A stretch of 64,000 nucleotides of DNA from Streptomyces malachitofuscus. GTDB lineage: Bacteria; Actinomycetota; Actinomycetes; Streptomycetales; Streptomycetaceae. This document shows, piece by piece, positions 56,452 to 64,000 of the stretch. Made by a program: the position numbers and the translations under genes. Below the pieces are notes generated by a model. That model was not told the DNA's origin and ran no database searches. It saw nothing but the letters and a program-made list of their open reading frames with translations. Location of the stretch: the NCBI RefSeq assembly GCF_014650055.1, contig NZ_BMUF01000001.1, forward strand, positions 1 through 64,000. The letters are read 5' to 3'. How positions within the stretch are numbered: position 1 is the first letter of the stretch; each line of letters starts with the position of its first letter.

Positions 56452-57179
56452 GCGAGCCGACCGAGGCGAACGGGGCACAGGGGTCCGAGTCCGCGGAGCC
56501 CGCCGGGAGCACCGCCGGGCGTCATGTGCGCGTCGTCCTCGTCGACGACCACCGCATGTTCCGCACGGGGGTTCAGGCCGAGATCGGGCAGACCGCGCAG
56601 ACGGGTGTCGAGGTGGTCGGTGAGGCCGCCGACGTCGACCAGGCGGTCACCGTCATCACGGCGACGCGGCCCGAGGTGGTTCTGCTCGATGTGCATCTGC
56701 CCGGCGGCGGCGGTGTCGAAGTGCTGCGCCGCTGCGCTCCCTTGATGGGGGACACGGAGCAGCCGGTCCGCTTCCTCGCCCTGTCCGTGTCGGACGCTGC
56801 GGAGGACGTGATCGGGGTGATCCGGGGCGGTGCCCGCGGATATGTCACCAAGACGATCACCGGGACCGACCTGGTCGACTCGATCTTCCGGGTCCAGGAG
56901 GGGGACGCGGTCTTCTCGCCGCGCCTGGCCGGCTTCGTGCTGGACGCCTTCGCCTCCACCGACGCCCCGCCGGTCGACGAGGACCTCGACCGCCTCACCC
57001 AGCGCGAGCGGGAGGTGCTGCGGCTGATCGCCCGCGGCTACGCGTACAAGGAGATCGCCAAGCAGCTGTTCATCTCGGTGAAGACGGTCGAGTCCCATGT
57101 CTCCGCGGTGCTGCGCAAGCTCCAGTTGTCCAACCGGCACGAGCTGACCCGCTGGGCGACGGCGCGGCGGCTGGTCTGA
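56448..57179 (+). CDS. NarL/LuxR-family response regulator
   Basis: The product is 243 aa from ATG 56448 overlapping the kinase stop by four bases (ATGA). Receiver: VVLVDDHRMFRTGVQ, phospho-acceptor in VVLLDVHLPGGGG, and conserved Lys in YVTKTI. HTH: LTQREREVLRLIARGYAYKE and VKTVESHVSAVLRKLQ. It is the output of the PspC kinase and probably controls the divergent PspC gene 53663-54979 as well. Confidence 0.95.
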   Translation: MSEPTEANGAQGSESAEPAGSTAGRHVRVVLVDDHRMFRTGVQAEIGQTAQTGVEVVGEAADVDQAVTVITATRPEVVLLDVHLPGGGGVEVLRRCAPLMGDTEQPVRFLALSVSDAAEDVIGVIRGGARGYVTKTITGTDLVDSIFRVQEGDAVFSPRLAGFVLDAFASTDAPPVDEDLDRLTQREREVLRLIARGYAYKEIAKQLFISVKTVESHVSAVLRKLQLSNRHELTRWATARRLV

Positions 57180-57201
57180 GCCGTCACCTCGCGCGGGCCG
57201 C

Positions 57202-58263
57202 TCAGCTCACGCGCGTCGCGCCCGCGAACGGCATCTCGTCGATCGGGGCCACGCGTACGGGGGCCGAGGGGTTCGGGGCGTGGATCATCCGGCCGTCGCC
57301 GACGTAGATGCCGACGTGGCTGATGCCGGAGTAGAAGAAGACCAGGTCGCCGGGGAGCAGTTCGGCGCGGCCGACGCGACGGCCGGCGTCGATCTGGGCG
57401 TAGGTCGTGCGGGGCAGGGAGACACCGGCGGAGCGGTACGCGGCCTGGACGAGGCCCGAGCAGTCGAAGGCGTCCGGGCCGGTGGCGCCCCAGACGTAGG
57501 GGCTGCCGAGCTTCCGGTAGGCGTAGGCGACGGCTTCCGCGGCGCGTGGGCCCGGTGCCCGCGCGGTGACGGAGCCGGGGGCCGTCGGGCCGCCGCCGGC
57601 GTCCGCCGCGGAGCGTGAGGCGCGGTCGGTGCCGCCCGTGAGGCCCGCGCGCTGTTCGGGGGACAGCCGGGCGAGCAGCCGACGGGCGGCGGACAGCTTG
57701 CCGGTGATCGTCTCCCTGTGACGCTTCATCTCGGCGCGGCGGGACGTCAGAGACTTCGCCTCGACCCGTGCCGCACCGCGCAACTGCTCGATCTCCCGGA
57801 GCTGTTTGCGTACGCGCCCCACCTCCGCCTTGTGGCGGGTGCCCGCGCGTTCGGCGAGGGCGGTGCCGTCCAGATAGCCGTCCGGGTCCTCGGACAGGAC
57901 CAGTTGCAGGGCGGGGTCCAGGCCCCCGCTGCGGTACTGCGCCGCAGCGACCGAACCCAGGGCGGCCCGGGCGTCGTTGAGCCGGTCCTTCCTGCGGGCC
58001 GACTCGTCCTGCAGATCGCGCAGCCGCCGCTGGGCGGACTCCGCCTTCTCCTTCGCGCCGTTGTACTTCTCGGTGGCGACCTCCGCCTGGCGGTGGAGCC
58101 GGTCGACATCGGCCCCGACCTGTTCCGGCGTCGGTCGGGGCGCGGCGTGCGCCGGCCCGTCGAGGCCCGTCGCGGTGGCCGCGCCGGCGAGGGCGATGGT
58201 GGCGGCCGTGCGGGCCGCGTGACCGCCCGCCGAGCGCTGTCGGGACCTGCGGTGCGCTGCCAC
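57202..58263 (-). CDS. Secreted NlpC/P60 endopeptidase
   Basis: The product is 353 aa from GTG 58263. Signal peptide ending in AHAAP, a coiled-coil region (about residues 45-215), then the NlpC/P60 domain with catalytic Cys268 (DAFDCSGLV), His316 (ISHVGIYVG) and third polar residue His328. It cleaves D-Glu to mDAP-type peptide bonds in peptidoglycan. A RipA-like hydrolase in growth or spore germination. It is convergent with the response regulator gene. Confidence 0.93.
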   Translation of the reverse strand: MAAHRRSRQRSAGGHAARTAATIALAGAATATGLDGPAHAAPRPTPEQVGADVDRLHRQAEVATEKYNGAKEKAESAQRRLRDLQDESARRKDRLNDARAALGSVAAAQYRSGGLDPALQLVLSEDPDGYLDGTALAERAGTRHKAEVGRVRKQLREIEQLRGAARVEAKSLTSRRAEMKRHRETITGKLSAARRLLARLSPEQRAGLTGGTDRASRSAADAGGGPTAPGSVTARAPGPRAAEAVAYAYRKLGSPYVWGATGPDAFDCSGLVQAAYRSAGVSLPRTTYAQIDAGRRVGRAELLPGDLVFFYSGISHVGIYVGDGRMIHAPNPSAPVRVAPIDEMPFAGATRVS

Positions 58264-58608
58264 CTCGACTCCCGTCCTCGTGCACGACCGCCCCGGGCGG
58301 TCCGGCGGCGGGGTGCACAGGGGGAGCCGTCCGCCGCCGGACCTCTTCGGCGGTGGTGTCCGGCTGCCGCCCCTGGTCCGGGCGGCGATGGAGAGCCGGT
58401 CACCTGGGGGAGGACGCTAGGCCTCGCCCAGCGGCCGGGGTAACGGGTTGTGCGGAAGTGGCGCCGGTGGACCGGCAAGTGACCGTAAGTGACCGGAATG
58501 GCGATTCGGCTTCGTCGTCTTCACTCTGGGTGATGACCGATGTGGTGGACCGGGAGGAGGCGAGGGTGCCGGAGTGCTATGGGGCCCGTGTGGCTAGGCT
58601 CCGGCCCC
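58264..58608. other. Divergent regulatory region between NlpC/P60 and small membrane protein
   Basis: 345 bases without a gene. Two direct copies of AAGTGACCG stand 10 bases apart (58477-58485 and 58487-58495), listed separately. A c-di-AMP riboswitch like that of the second NlpC gene is not recognisable here. Confidence 0.5.
58477..58495. promoter_or_regulatory. Direct repeat of AAGTGACCG, 10-bp period
   Basis: Two identical copies one helical turn apart suit a head-to-tail response-regulator dimer. GTGACC-N4-GTGACC is similar in layout to reported MtrA or PhoP sites, but I cannot assign it. Confidence 0.45.
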
Positions 58609-58962
58609 ATGGACGTACTCATCCACCTCTTCGTCGGTCTGCACATCATCGGCATCGCGTCGCTGCTCGGCGGCTTCCTCACCCAGATGAAGGCGATGGG
58701 CGAGGGCACCGCCCGCTTCAACCCCGCGATGCTGCACGGCGCCCTGACGATGCTGGTCACCGGTGTGGCCCTGGTCGGCCTCAACCAGGCGCAGGACTAC
58801 TCCGTCGACAACATCAAGATCGGCGTGAAGCTGGCCCTGCTGATCGTGATCCTCGGCCTGGTCTATGTGAAGCGGGACGACGAGAAGGTGGACAAGGGCC
58901 TGTTCGGACTGGTCGGCCTGCTGACCGTGACCAACGTCTTCATCGCCGTGCTGTGGACCTGA
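58609..58962 (+). CDS. Small membrane protein with four helices
   Basis: The product is 117 aa from ATG 58609. Four hydrophobic segments (LIHLFVGLHIIGIASLLGGFL and three more) make it almost entirely membrane-embedded. I recognise it as a conserved actinobacterial integral membrane protein without function. It precedes the second NlpC/P60 gene convergently. Confidence 0.8.
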   Translation: MDVLIHLFVGLHIIGIASLLGGFLTQMKAMGEGTARFNPAMLHGALTMLVTGVALVGLNQAQDYSVDNIKIGVKLALLIVILGLVYVKRDDEKVDKGLFGLVGLLTVTNVFIAVLWT

Positions 58963-59005
58963 CCCCCTGTGGCGGGGACACACCCGCCTCCGGCCGCCGG
59001 GCCGG

Positions 59006-60181
59006 TCAGGCGGGGCGCACCACGCTGTGGATCGAGGACTCCCCGTCGTAGAAGATCGACTCCTCGCGGACGTAGGTGCCGGGCTTCGGCGCGTGGATCA
59101 TCATGCCGTTGCCGATGTAGATCCCCACGTGGGTGACGTCGTCGTAGAAGAAGACCAGGTCACCCGGCTGAGCCTGGGAGACGGGGACCGTGGTTCCCGC
59201 GTCGACCTGGTCGTAGGTGGTACGCGGGATGGTGACGCCGGCGGCCTTCCAGGCGGCCTGGGTGAGGCCGGAGCAGTCGTAGGAGCCCGGGCCGGTGGCG
59301 CCCCAGACGTACGGCTTGCCGATCTGCGCGCGGGCGAAGGCGAGGGCCTTTTCGGCCTTGGTGGCGTACGAGGAGTCCGTGGACGTGGACGGCGGGGTGG
59401 TCGAGCCGGAGGATTCCGAGGTGCCCGTGCTGCCGCTCTCCTGCTGAGCGGCCTCCTCCTGGGCCTGCTGCCGCTCCGCCTGCTGCCGGGCGAGCTCGGC
59501 GGCCTTGCGGGCGGCCTCCTCCTGCTTCTTCTTCTCGATCGCCGCGAGCCGCGCCTTCTCCTCGGCGGTCAGCTTCGACATCAGCTCACGCGCGTCGGTG
59601 AGCTTCTTCTGGACGGTGGCCTTGGCCTTCTTCAGATCGCCCTGCGACTCCGTGAGCGTCTCGAGGCTCTTGGTCGCCTCCCGGCGCTTCTCCATCGTCT
59701 CGGACTGCTCGGTGACGTAGTCGTCGACCGCCTCCTTCTGGCGGCCGGTCATCCGGTCCATCACCTGGCGCTGGTCGAAGATGTCCTGCGGCGTGTCCGC
59801 GAGCAGGAAGGTCGCGGTGTCGGGGACGCCCGCGCCGGTCCGGTACTGGGCGGCGGCGAAGGAACCCAGCTCCTCCCGCGCGTCGTTCAGCTTCTGGGTG
59901 CGCTTGGCCACGTCGTCGAGAAGGGTGTCGACGCGCTTACGCTGCTTGGTGGTCTTCTCCTTGGCCGCGTTGTACTTCTCGGTCGCCGACTCCGCCTGGC
60001 GGTAGAGGTCGTCGACCTTCTTCTCGACCTCCTCCAGGCTCGGCTTGTCGTCGTCCGACGGGGCGGCGTTGGCCGTCTGGGAGAGCAGGGCGACGGAGGT
60101 CAGGGCGGCCGTTGCCAGGGCCGGGGTCCGTATGCCTGCCACGCGGGTGCCGGGAGTGCGCGACTTGCGGTGCGACGCCAA
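59006..60181 (-). CDS. Secreted NlpC/P60 endopeptidase under c-di-AMP riboswitch
   Basis: The product is 391 aa. The start is TTG 60181, backed by GGAAGGAG nine bases upstream. Signal peptide, a long coiled coil (residues 50-250, with QQAERQQAQEEAAQQES), Ser/Thr linker, then the NlpC/P60 domain with Cys303 (GSYDCSGLT), His351 (VTHVGIYIG) and His363. A paralogue of the product of 57202-58263. The riboswitch at 60200-60355 should make its expression respond to c-di-AMP, as for other Streptomyces wall hydrolases. Confidence 0.94.
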   Translation of the reverse strand: MASHRKSRTPGTRVAGIRTPALATAALTSVALLSQTANAAPSDDDKPSLEEVEKKVDDLYRQAESATEKYNAAKEKTTKQRKRVDTLLDDVAKRTQKLNDAREELGSFAAAQYRTGAGVPDTATFLLADTPQDIFDQRQVMDRMTGRQKEAVDDYVTEQSETMEKRREATKSLETLTESQGDLKKAKATVQKKLTDARELMSKLTAEEKARLAAIEKKKQEEAARKAAELARQQAERQQAQEEAAQQESGSTGTSESSGSTTPPSTSTDSSYATKAEKALAFARAQIGKPYVWGATGPGSYDCSGLTQAAWKAAGVTIPRTTYDQVDAGTTVPVSQAQPGDLVFFYDDVTHVGIYIGNGMMIHAPKPGTYVREESIFYDGESSIHSVVRPA

Positions 60182-60199
60182 GGGAGGCGACTCCTTCCA

Positions 60200-60355
60200 G
60201 TGCTCCGCCTACCGGGTTAGCTGTCGGGTTCGGGCGGTGGTGCTTGGAAGGGTTGCCCTACGGCCGCTCCGCGAGGGAGTGGGCCGATTCACCCCATGTG
60301 TCTCGGTGGGTCCCCGGCTCCGGCTGCCACGAGGGGCAGGGACGGACTCGGCGGG
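60200..60355 (-). promoter_or_regulatory. c-di-AMP riboswitch (ydaO/yuaA type)
   Basis: On the minus strand the characteristic segments occur in order: GCCGGAGCCGGGGACCCACC, GGGGTGAATCGG, GCCGTAGGG, CCGAACCCGACAGCTAACCC and GGTAGGCGG. This is the family core known upstream of rpf and NlpC genes in actinobacteria. The last segment ends 24 bases before the TTG start. Confidence 0.88.
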
Positions 60356-60625
60356 GGCCGCGCGGCCCGGCGAGGTTCGCCGGTGGGGGTCGTACGGCCC
60401 GCCCGCACCGTAGCCAACTGGTGTGGCGCCTGTGAAGGTTGATGGGTGATATGCCCGATACATTTTTGTGACCTTGTGCGGCGGGTCACTCAGGGTGAGG
60501 TGATCGTGCCGTGGGGTGCGCGGCCGGGCGGTGACCGGGGGTCCGGCGGGTGTGCGGCCGGAAACCGGGGGATGTTCCCGGGGCGGCCCCGGGTTGTCGG
60601 TGGGGCGCCCTAGACTCGGAGAGCG

Positions 60626-63109
60626 ATGAGCAGCCTCTTTGACGACAGCTTCCTGGCGGACCTCCAGGCCCAGCGGGGCCCCGCGGACGAGCCCCCGCCG
60701 CCGCCCGAGGACGATCATGTGCCGGAGACCGTTCCGGACGATCTGTTCGGCGGGAAGTTCGACGTGCCGCCGGACCGGGACACCCACTACCGCGACGGCG
60801 CCCCGCGCCCGGTGATCGACGCCGCCGCGCTGCTGGAGGGGCTGAACGACAACCAGCGCGCTGCCGTCGTGCACTCCGGCAGCCCGCTGCTCATCGTGGC
60901 CGGCGCCGGTTCCGGCAAGACCCGTGTGCTCACCCACCGCATCGCCCACCTGCTGGCCGAGCGCGGTGTCCACCCGGGCCAGATCCTCGCGATCACTTTC
61001 ACCAACAAGGCCGCGGGCGAGATGAAGGAGCGCGTCGAGCAGCTCGTCGGACCGCGTGCCAACGCCATGTGGGTCATGACCTTCCACAGCGCGTGCGTCC
61101 GCATCCTGCGCCGCGAGAGCAAGAAGCTCGGCTTCACGTCGTCGTTCTCGATCTACGACGCGGCCGACTCCAAGCGTCTGATGGCCCTGGTCTGCCGTGA
61201 CCTGGACCTCGACCCCAAGCGCTTCCCGCCGAAGTCGTTCAGCGCCAAGATCAGCAACCTGAAGAACGAGCTGATCGACGAGGAGGACTTCGCGGCCCAG
61301 GCCGCGGACGGTTTCGAGAAGACCCTCGCCCAGGCCTACGCGCTGTACCAGTCGCGGCTGCGCGAGGCGAACGCCCTCGACTTCGACGACCTGATCATGA
61401 CGACGGTCAATCTGCTGCGCGCCTTCCCGGACGTGGCCGAGCACTACCGCCGCCGCTTCCGGCACGTCCTGGTCGACGAGTACCAGGACACCAACCACGC
61501 CCAGTACGCCCTGGTCCGCGAACTCGTCGGGAGCGCCTCCGAGCACCCCGTCGACGTGCCGCCGGAGGCCGAGGTGCCGCCCGCCGAGCTGTGCGTGGTG
61601 GGTGACGCCGACCAGTCGATCTACGCCTTCCGCGGTGCGACGATCCGCAACATCCTCCAGTTCGAGGAGGACTACCCGGACGCGACGACGATCCTGCTGG
61701 AGCAGAACTACCGCTCCACCCAGACCATCCTGAGCGCCGCCAACGCGGTCATCGAGCGCAACGAGTCGCGCCGCCCGAAGAACCTGTGGACCAACGCCGG
61801 CTCCGGCGCGCGGATCACCGGATACGTCGCCGACACCGAGCACGACGAGGCGCAGTTCGTCGCCGACGAGATAGACCGCCTCACGGACGCGGGCGAGGCC
61901 AAGGCGGGCGATGTCGCCGTCTTCTACCGCACCAACGCCCAGTCCCGTGTCTTCGAGGAGATCTTCATCCGCGTCGGCCTGCCCTACAAGGTCGTCGGCG
62001 GGGTCCGCTTCTACGAGCGCAAGGAGGTCCGGGACGTCCTGGCCTATCTGCGGGTGCTCGCCAACCCGGAGGACTCGGTGCCGCTGCGCCGCATCCTCAA
62101 CGTCCCCAAGCGGGGCATCGGCGACCGCGCGGAGGCCATGATCGACGCCCTCGCGCAGCGCGAGAGGATCAGCTTCCCGCAGGCGCTGAAGCGCGTCGAC
62201 GAGGCATACGGAATGGCCGCCCGGTCGTCGAACGCCGTGAAGCGGTTCAACACGCTGATGGAGGACCTCCGTACGGTCGTCGAGTCCGGCGCGGGGCCGG
62301 CGACGGTCCTGGAGGCCATCCTGGAACGCACCGGCTACCTGGCCGAGTTGCAGGCGTCCACCGACCCGCAGGACGAGACCCGCATCGAGAACCTCCAGGA
62401 ACTCGCGGCCGTCGCCCTGGAGTTCGAGCAGGAGCGCGGCGAGGGCGAGCCGGTCGCCCTGTCCGACTTCCTGGAGCAGGTCGCCCTGGTCGCCGACTCC
62501 GACCAGATCCCCGACGAGGACGAGGACGGCTCCGGCGTCATCACGCTGATGACCCTGCACACCGCCAAGGGCCTGGAGTTCCCGGTCGTCTTCCTGACCG
62601 GCATGGAGGACGGCGTCTTCCCGCACATGCGTGCTCTCGGCCAGACCAAGGAGCTGGAGGAGGAGCGGCGACTGGCGTACGTCGGCATCACGCGCGCGCG
62701 GGAGCGGCTCTACCTCACCCGGTCGACCCTGCGCAGCGCGTGGGGCCAGCCGTCGTACAACCCGCCCTCACGGTTCCTGGAGGAGATCCCGGCCGCCCAC
62801 CTGGAGTGGAAGCGGACGGGGCCGAGCGCGCCCGTGTCCTCCGGCCCGGCCTCGGGGGTGGCGGCCTCGCTGTCGTCGTCCCGCTCCCGCTCGTCCGCGT
62901 CGGGCGCCTCCGGGTTCGCCACCCGGCGGACGGCGGAGAAGCCCGTGGTGGCTCTGGCGGTCGGGGACCGGGTCACGCACGACCAGTTCGGCCTCGGCAC
63001 GGTGGTCGCGGTGAAGGGCTCGGGGGCGAACGCGGAGGCGACGATCGACTTCGGGGACACCAAGCCCAAGCGTCTGCTGCTGCGGTACGCGCCGGTGGAG
63101 AAGCTGTAG
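60626..63109 (+). CDS. pcrA: ATP-dependent DNA helicase PcrA/UvrD
   Basis: The product is 827 aa from ATG 60626. Superfamily 1 helicase motifs: Q motif LNDNQRAAV, Walker A GAGSGKTR at residues 93-100, Walker B LVDEYQDTN, VVGDADQSIYAFRGA (III), QNYRSTQTIL (IV), HTAKGLEFPVVF (V) and VGITRARERLYLTR (VI). The C-terminal 70 residues hold a Tudor-like PcrA segment (VGDRVTHDQFGLGTVVAVKG) that binds RNA polymerase. Acts in repair and in removing stalled transcription or RecA. A long acidic Pro-rich start (PPPPPEDD) precedes the fold. Confidence 0.97.
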   Translation: MSSLFDDSFLADLQAQRGPADEPPPPPEDDHVPETVPDDLFGGKFDVPPDRDTHYRDGAPRPVIDAAALLEGLNDNQRAAVVHSGSPLLIVAGAGSGKTRVLTHRIAHLLAERGVHPGQILAITFTNKAAGEMKERVEQLVGPRANAMWVMTFHSACVRILRRESKKLGFTSSFSIYDAADSKRLMALVCRDLDLDPKRFPPKSFSAKISNLKNELIDEEDFAAQAADGFEKTLAQAYALYQSRLREANALDFDDLIMTTVNLLRAFPDVAEHYRRRFRHVLVDEYQDTNHAQYALVRELVGSASEHPVDVPPEAEVPPAELCVVGDADQSIYAFRGATIRNILQFEEDYPDATTILLEQNYRSTQTILSAANAVIERNESRRPKNLWTNAGSGARITGYVADTEHDEAQFVADEIDRLTDAGEAKAGDVAVFYRTNAQSRVFEEIFIRVGLPYKVVGGVRFYERKEVRDVLAYLRVLANPEDSVPLRRILNVPKRGIGDRAEAMIDALAQRERISFPQALKRVDEAYGMAARSSNAVKRFNTLMEDLRTVVESGAGPATVLEAILERTGYLAELQASTDPQDETRIENLQELAAVALEFEQERGEGEPVALSDFLEQVALVADSDQIPDEDEDGSGVITLMTLHTAKGLEFPVVFLTGMEDGVFPHMRALGQTKELEEERRLAYVGITRARERLYLTRSTLRSAWGQPSYNPPSRFLEEIPAAHLEWKRTGPSAPVSSGPASGVAASLSSSRSRSSASGASGFATRRTAEKPVVALAVGDRVTHDQFGLGTVVAVKGSGANAEATIDFGDTKPKRLLLRYAPVEKL

Positions 63110-63139
63110 CCGCAGGCGGCGGCCCGTCGGGGGAGGGCC

Positions 63140-64000
63140 CTACGACGGGTCGAGGCCGTGGCTGCGCAGCCAGGCGAGCGGGTCGATCGCCGCGCCGCCG
63201 CCGGGCCGCACCTCGAAGTGCAGGTGCGGGCCGGTCGAGTTGCCCGAGTTGCCGGAGAACGCGATCTGGTCGCCGGCCTTCACGGTGGAACCCGAGGGGA
63301 TCTGGTAGCTGGAGAGGTGGCAGTACCACGTCTCCGTACCGTCCTTCGCCGTGACGATCATCATGTTGCCGTAGGCGGCGTTGTACTGCGTGCGGACGGT
63401 GCCGTCGGTCGCGGCCAGCACCGGGGTGCCGTACGAGACGGGGAAGTCGATTCCGGTGTGGACGGACATCCAGTTGATGCCGGACTGGCCGTAGTAGGCG
63501 CTGAGGCCGTGCCGCGCGACCGGGAGCGCGAACTTCGGACGCAGGCGCTCCTTGCGGGCCGCCTCCTCCGCCGCCCGCTTGCGCTCGGCCTCCTGCTGCG
63601 CCTTGAGGTCGATGCGCTCCTGGGTACGGCTGGCCCGGTCGGCGAAGTCGTCGGCGCCGGCGGCGAGGCTCTCCAGCTGGGTGTCCAGCTTGACGTTGGC
63701 GGCGGACGGTTTCACCGGCTGGGCGTCGGCCGCGGTCGTCCTCGTCTCCTGGCCGCCCTCCTCGGTCAGATTGCCGACCGAGGCCGCGGCGATACCGGCG
63801 ACGCCCATCACGCACGCCGAGGGCACGGCCACCGTCAGCAGCGCGGAGCGCTTGGCCGGCGTACGGCGGCGGGAGCGGGACCCGGCGCGTGAGGCGGCGC
63901 GCGGCTGCGGGACGGGCAGGACCTCCTCCTGCTCGTCGAGCAGGCTCACCGCGGGCAGTTCGCCGGTGTCACCCGGTTCGCCGGGGGCGGGCTCGTCGGC
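63140..64000 (-). CDS. M23 family metallopeptidase (runs off the window)
   Basis: The frame is open to the window end, and the GTG at 63949 lacks a ribosome-binding site, so the start is probably beyond 64000. Numbered from that GTG: TM/signal segment at residues 35-60, coiled coil 85-135, LytM-type M23 domain 140-260 with HTGID (H164, D168) and HLHFE (H242, H244) metal ligands. It is a zinc endopeptidase or, if inactive, an activator of other wall hydrolases. All zinc ligands are present, so activity is likely. It is convergent with pcrA, with 30 bases between. Confidence 0.9.
   Translation of the reverse strand, partial: ADEPAPGEPGDTGELPAVSLLDEQEEVLPVPQPRAASRAGSRSRRRTPAKRSALLTVAVPSACVMGVAGIAAASVGNLTEEGGQETRTTAADAQPVKPSAANVKLDTQLESLAAGADDFADRASRTQERIDLKAQQEAERKRAAEEAARKERLRPKFALPVARHGLSAYYGQSGINWMSVHTGIDFPVSYGTPVLAATDGTVRTQYNAAYGNMMIVTAKDGTETWYCHLSSYQIPSGSTVKAGDQIAFSGNSGNSTGPHLHFEVRPGGGAAIDPLAWLRSHGLDPS

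Noticed and set aside
58264..58440. Second c-di-AMP riboswitch upstream of the first NlpC/P60 gene
   Set aside because: The GGGGTGAATCGG and CCGAACCC..CAGCTAACC cores are not present.

Overview
The window is chromosomal DNA from a Streptomyces species. It is very GC-rich with strong third-position G/C bias, uses GTG starts often and TTA codons rarely, and carries hallmark genes of the genus: whiD, bldM, a DUF397/XRE pair, an LAETG sortase substrate and a cluster of Ser/Thr kinases. From memory, the gene order matches the S. coelicolor core segment around SCO4757-SCO4798. Part of it (groES, groEL1, a WhiB-family gene, a SigD-like sigma factor, guaB, guaB3, a GMC/cholesterol-oxidase-like gene, guaA) is also conserved in Mycobacterium.

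Layout. (1) 1-3300: a 63-base G run, a 29-30 bp tandem repeat, a THUMP-like methyltransferase, and two overlapping lipoprotein polysaccharide deacetylases. (2) 3300-5770: the groES-groEL1 operon, controlled by two CIRCE operators and closed by a strong terminator. (3) 5.87-16.6 kb: an accessory stretch between groEL1 and whiD. It holds ORFs of unknown function, an RsbW-like ATPase, two frameshifted genes, a winged-helix protein, a stand-alone BRCT protein, an XRE/DUF397 pair, a degenerate remnant that looks like both ends of pglX (BREX type 2), and an 859-aa membrane protein. The BRCT and membrane-protein genes each contain a TTA codon. (4) 16.8-20.2 kb: small metabolic enzymes and a LysR regulator. 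(5) 20.3-23 kb: developmental regulators whiD, bldM (with a recognisable BldN-type promoter) and the ECF sigma factor gene shbA. (6) 23.2-26 kb: guaB and its non-canonical paralogue guaB3. (7) 26.5-30.8 kb: a nucleotide-sugar dehydrogenase homologue lacking the catalytic Cys, glycerol-3-phosphate dehydrogenase, and a serine hydrolase. (8) 31-40.6 kb: five consecutive membrane Ser/Thr kinase genes, the second encoding a clear pseudokinase. (9) 40.8-50.9 kb: succinate-semialdehyde dehydrogenase, a GMC oxidoreductase with a CxxCxxCxxxC motif, a sortase-anchored protein, chorismate mutase behind a Phe/Tyr-type leader-peptide attenuator, guaA and others. (10) 51-64 kb: membrane proteins, a PspC protein divergent from a PspC histidine kinase/response regulator pair, two NlpC/P60 hydrolases (one with a c-di-AMP riboswitch), helicase pcrA and an M23 peptidase running off the end.

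Taken together, the locus combines purine synthesis (guaB, guaB3, guaA), protein folding, sporulation control (whiD, bldM, shbA) and cell-wall growth or signalling (kinases, NlpC/P60, M23, c-di-AMP switch, PspC system). No rRNA, tRNA, CRISPR array or intact insertion sequence was seen. I did not find a wholly new multi-gene system. The strongest new-looking signals are the leaderless attenuator upstream of chorismate mutase, the pglX fossil, the Cys-less dehydrogenase and the pseudokinase inside the kinase cluster.
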